The translations under genes were made by a program, and so were the position numbers. A stretch of DNA of 6,382 nucleotides from an uncultured Treponema sp. (lineage in GTDB: Bacteria; Spirochaetota; Spirochaetia; Treponematales; Treponemataceae). The stretch lies in contig CAKUWD010000172.1 in assembly GCA_934699065.1 (NCBI GenBank), positions 1 through 6,382 of the forward strand. The letters are read 5' to 3'. Under the pieces are notes generated by a model. The model searched no databases, had not been told where the DNA came from, and was given only the letters and a program-made list of their open reading frames with translations. Position 1 is the stretch's first letter; each line of letters starts with the position of its first letter. Positions 4,842 through 6,382 of this stretch are shown here, piece after piece.

Positions 4842-5624
4842 TTAACGTGCGTAAGCAACTGTGATTCCAGGTGTAATCTGTGTCTCAAAGTAAGACGCAA
4901 CCTGTTCTTCGAACAGCTGATCAAGCATCTTCTGGTATGACATGATTTTACCAACATAGTTCAAAGTAGACTGCGGAGTCTTGTTTGAACGAACACGGCC
5001 GGTTCCTGCATTGTACATAGCCAGTGCAGAAACTTCGTTTCCGGCTGTATTCAGGCAAAACTTAAGATGCGCCATACCATATTTAGAACTAACGAACGGA
5101 TCAAAAAAATCTGTTTCCGAAAGAGCGGGAAAGGAGTTGCTGTTCAACTGGAACAAGCCCCGGTCAATCGTAGTATTCGCATTCCTGTTCGTTGCGTTCG
5201 TATTATAATTACTTTCTGTATGCGCTAATGAAAACGCAAGAGAAAGTGGAATATCATTTTTTTCAGCTTCTGTAAGAATAGCCTGAGTTACCTCGCGGCT
5301 TCCAGTAATCTGGAAGTAGAACCATTCTACTGCTGTACGTGATAACGGCTGACGGTAAAGTGTAAGTCCGCTATCGTAATCGTCTGTAAGACGATTTAAA
5401 GAAACTTCAGAAAAATAATCCTGAAAGGCTGCTGAAAGCTCTTCTTCGGTTTCTTCAGACAAATCTATTATTGTCAAAGGCTCAGCTGTTACTGGCTGAA
5501 CCGGTTCCGATGCATTAGGCAGTAACAAATATACAAGAACAGCGGCAGATGCTAAAATAATGCACAAAAATGCAGTGAGGAACCATGTACCCGCAAGTCT
5601 GTTCTGTTCATGTTTAGACTGCAT
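4842..5624 (-). CDS. Membrane-anchored lytic transglycosylase (SLT domain)
   Basis: A predicted peptidoglycan-cleaving enzyme that would cut the MurNAc-GlcNAc bond, acting outside the inner membrane. Numbered from the ATG at 5624 it has 260 residues. A short charged N-terminus is followed by a transmembrane helix (about 10-35, ending VLVYLLL). An acidic linker region (about 50-75) follows, then the catalytic domain. The likely catalytic Glu137 lies in SLAHTESNYN. NRNANTTIDRGLFQLNSNSF (about 146-165) is close to the VirB1/IagB style of SLT domain, and LAMYNAGTGRV contains the typical YNAG (204-207). The ATG is chosen because AAGGGG lies eight bases upstream. A GTG at 5669 would add 15 residues but has no ribosome binding site. 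A terminator follows at once and the upstream gap is 149 bases, so it may be transcribed alone. A cell-wall remodelling role is inferred. Confidence 0.88.
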   Translation of the reverse strand: MQSKHEQNRLAGTWFLTAFLCIILASAAVLVYLLLPNASEPVQPVTAEPLTIIDLSEETEEELSAAFQDYFSEVSLNRLTDDYDSGLTLYRQPLSRTAVEWFYFQITGSREVTQAILTEAEKNDIPLSLAFSLAHTESNYNTNATNRNANTTIDRGLFQLNSNSFPALSETDFFDPFVSSKYGMAHLKFCLNTAGNEVSALAMYNAGTGRVRSNKTPQSTLNYVGKIMSYQKMLDQLFEEQVASYFETQITPGITVAYAR

Positions 5625-5656
5625 AACTTTTTCCCCTTGCTCTCTCGTTGTTGCGC

Positions 5657-5684
5657 TGTATAATGCCACAAATGAAAATTTAAA
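5657..5684 (-). promoter_or_regulatory. Weak candidate promoter of the transglycosylase gene
   Basis: On the minus strand TTTAAA (5684-5679) and TATACA (5662-5657) are 16 bases apart. If used, transcription would begin near 5650, below the GTG at 5669, which agrees with the ATG at 5624 as the true start. Both hexamers match the consensus only partly. Confidence 0.3.
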
Positions 5685-5773
5685 TCAAGAGATTTTTGAA
5701 GAAAATTAGGGAATTTTAGCGAAAATTTTACATTTTCTTCGCAAATAATGCGGTTTATTGCGGTATGTTACAA

Positions 5774-6214
5774 TCAGTATACCACAATGTCATCTGACAG
5801 AGGATTTTCTGCCTTAGTGAAATAGACGTACTGTGCATGCTTTATGGCAAGAGTGTCTATAAAAGCCTGTTTGTCTTTGAGTTGTGGAACAAGCTCAAGA
5901 CCGGCAACACTTGTGCAGTCTTTTACGCGGCGAGCAGTATGATTATAAGCATTTATAAAAAGTTCTTCGTCTTCTGGAGTTTCGAGAGGCTTATCTACAA
6001 CTGGAACAAGTACGGCAAAGGTTTCCGAAGTTTCCATGGCTTTCAGCTGCTCGCGGAGGGCGGCCAGATATTCTTCGTTGTAGGCTTCTGGTTCGAGTTC
6101 TACTGTGCTCCAGGGAATGTCAATTCTTTTAAGGGTAGAGGTATCAACCTCAGAATTATCTGCTATTTTATAAAGTTTCTTGTTTTTTACTGTAAAAATC
6201 GGGTCGAGTTTCAT
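5774..6214 (-). CDS. Hypothetical acidic protein, family not recognised
   Basis: A 146-residue protein with no signal peptide or transmembrane segment, so probably cytosolic. It is rich in Glu, Asp and Lys. It starts MKLDPIFTVKNKKLYKIAD, has a central WSTVELEPEAYNEEYLAALREQL-type helix region (about 35-58), a hydrophobic strand FAVLVPVV (about 66-73) and YNHTARRVKDC (about 90-100). It ends with YVYFTKAENPLSDDIVVY. The alternation of helices and hydrophobic strands suggests a small alpha/beta fold. The W-x-x-V-E-x-x-x-x-Y phrase loosely recalls the first part of glycoside-hydrolase barrels, but the protein is far too short for one and no catalytic pair is evident, so no function is assigned. 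AAGGA (6221-6225) six bases upstream supports the start. No strong terminator follows; an imperfect GCGA-rich hairpin near 5720-5745 is the only candidate. Confidence 0.7.
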   Translation of the reverse strand: MKLDPIFTVKNKKLYKIADNSEVDTSTLKRIDIPWSTVELEPEAYNEEYLAALREQLKAMETSETFAVLVPVVDKPLETPEDEELFINAYNHTARRVKDCTSVAGLELVPQLKDKQAFIDTLAIKHAQYVYFTKAENPLSDDIVVY

Positions 6215-6236
6215 GTTTTTTCCTTAATTAAATAGT

Positions 6237-6375
6237 GTCATTCCGAATTTATTTCGGAATCTCTTGCAAATAGATGCTTTCACCTTTGCAGCATAGCTGC
6301 TCGGAGACTCGCTCAAAATGCTCCCCCGGAGCATTTTGACGGCTTACAGCCGTCGCTCACTAAGTTCAGCATGAC
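6237..6375. repeat. GTCATTCC...GGAATCT repeat, long form with hairpin chain
   Basis: It opens with GTC and the 8-bp hairpin ATTCCGAA/TTCGGAAT (6240-6247, 6253-6260), the same outer bases as the copy at 1236-1263. Then come GCAGC-ATA-GCTGC (6288-6300) and a perfect 12-bp hairpin 6313-6324/6328-6339 (core AAAATGCTCC). GACGGCT-TAC-AGCCGTC (6338-6354) overlaps it by two bases. It closes with ATGAC (6371-6375), the reverse complement of the opening GTCAT. It lies upstream of the hypothetical gene at 5774-6214, and the window ends seven bases later, so it could extend further. No gene is visible here. Confidence 0.65.
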
Positions 6376-6382
6376 GTGTATG

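Noticed and set aside
5625..5669. GTG start at 5669 for the transglycosylase
   Set aside because: No ribosome binding site, and AAGGGG serves the ATG at 5624.

Overview
This window looks like chromosomal DNA of a low-to-mid GC anaerobe, most likely a spirochaete of the Treponema type. The basis is the mix of gene families, a degenerate Rex-family regulator, a relaxed lipobox, and intergenic spaces packed with hairpin-forming repeats. The genus is inferred from the general look of the proteins and no search was run.

Layout, left to right. A short + strand gene (105-545) encodes a RES-domain protein, the toxin half of Xre/RES toxin-antitoxin modules. No recognisable antitoxin is visible in the 104 bases before it. 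All other genes are on the minus strand. In the order they are transcribed (right to left) they are: an unrecognised 146-residue acidic protein (5774-6214); a membrane-anchored lytic transglycosylase (4842-5624); a divergent Rex-family redox repressor (3878-4486); phosphoserine aminotransferase serC (2543-3676); 3-phosphoglycerate dehydrogenase serA (1265-2446); and a small Ig-like-fold lipoprotein (610-1071). SerA and SerC catalyse the first two steps of serine synthesis from 3-phosphoglycerate and are probably co-transcribed. Intrinsic terminators are clear after the lipoprotein, serA and transglycosylase genes.

The most informative regulatory signal is an almost perfect Rex operator (4582-4599) three bases upstream of a good promoter for the Rex-family gene. 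It supports both the family call and autoregulation. The protein itself has lost the middle glycine of the NAD(H)-binding GxGxxG and has a shortened C-terminus whose last codons lie inside a repeat arm.

The intergenic DNA is unusually structured. There are two related heptanucleotide-repeat elements flanking serC (2471-2538 and 3702-3887), the second carrying a GC-rich core of hairpins. There is a 167-bp near-continuous long-hairpin element upstream of rex (4604-4770). A chain of overlapping hairpins lies before the lipoprotein gene (1100-1177). Two members of a GTCATTCC...GGAATCT palindromic family are present (1236-1263; 6237-6375), and one terminator hairpin occurs twice. These repeats are the part of the window most likely to be undescribed. 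No phage, IS transposase, CRISPR, tRNA or rRNA was seen.
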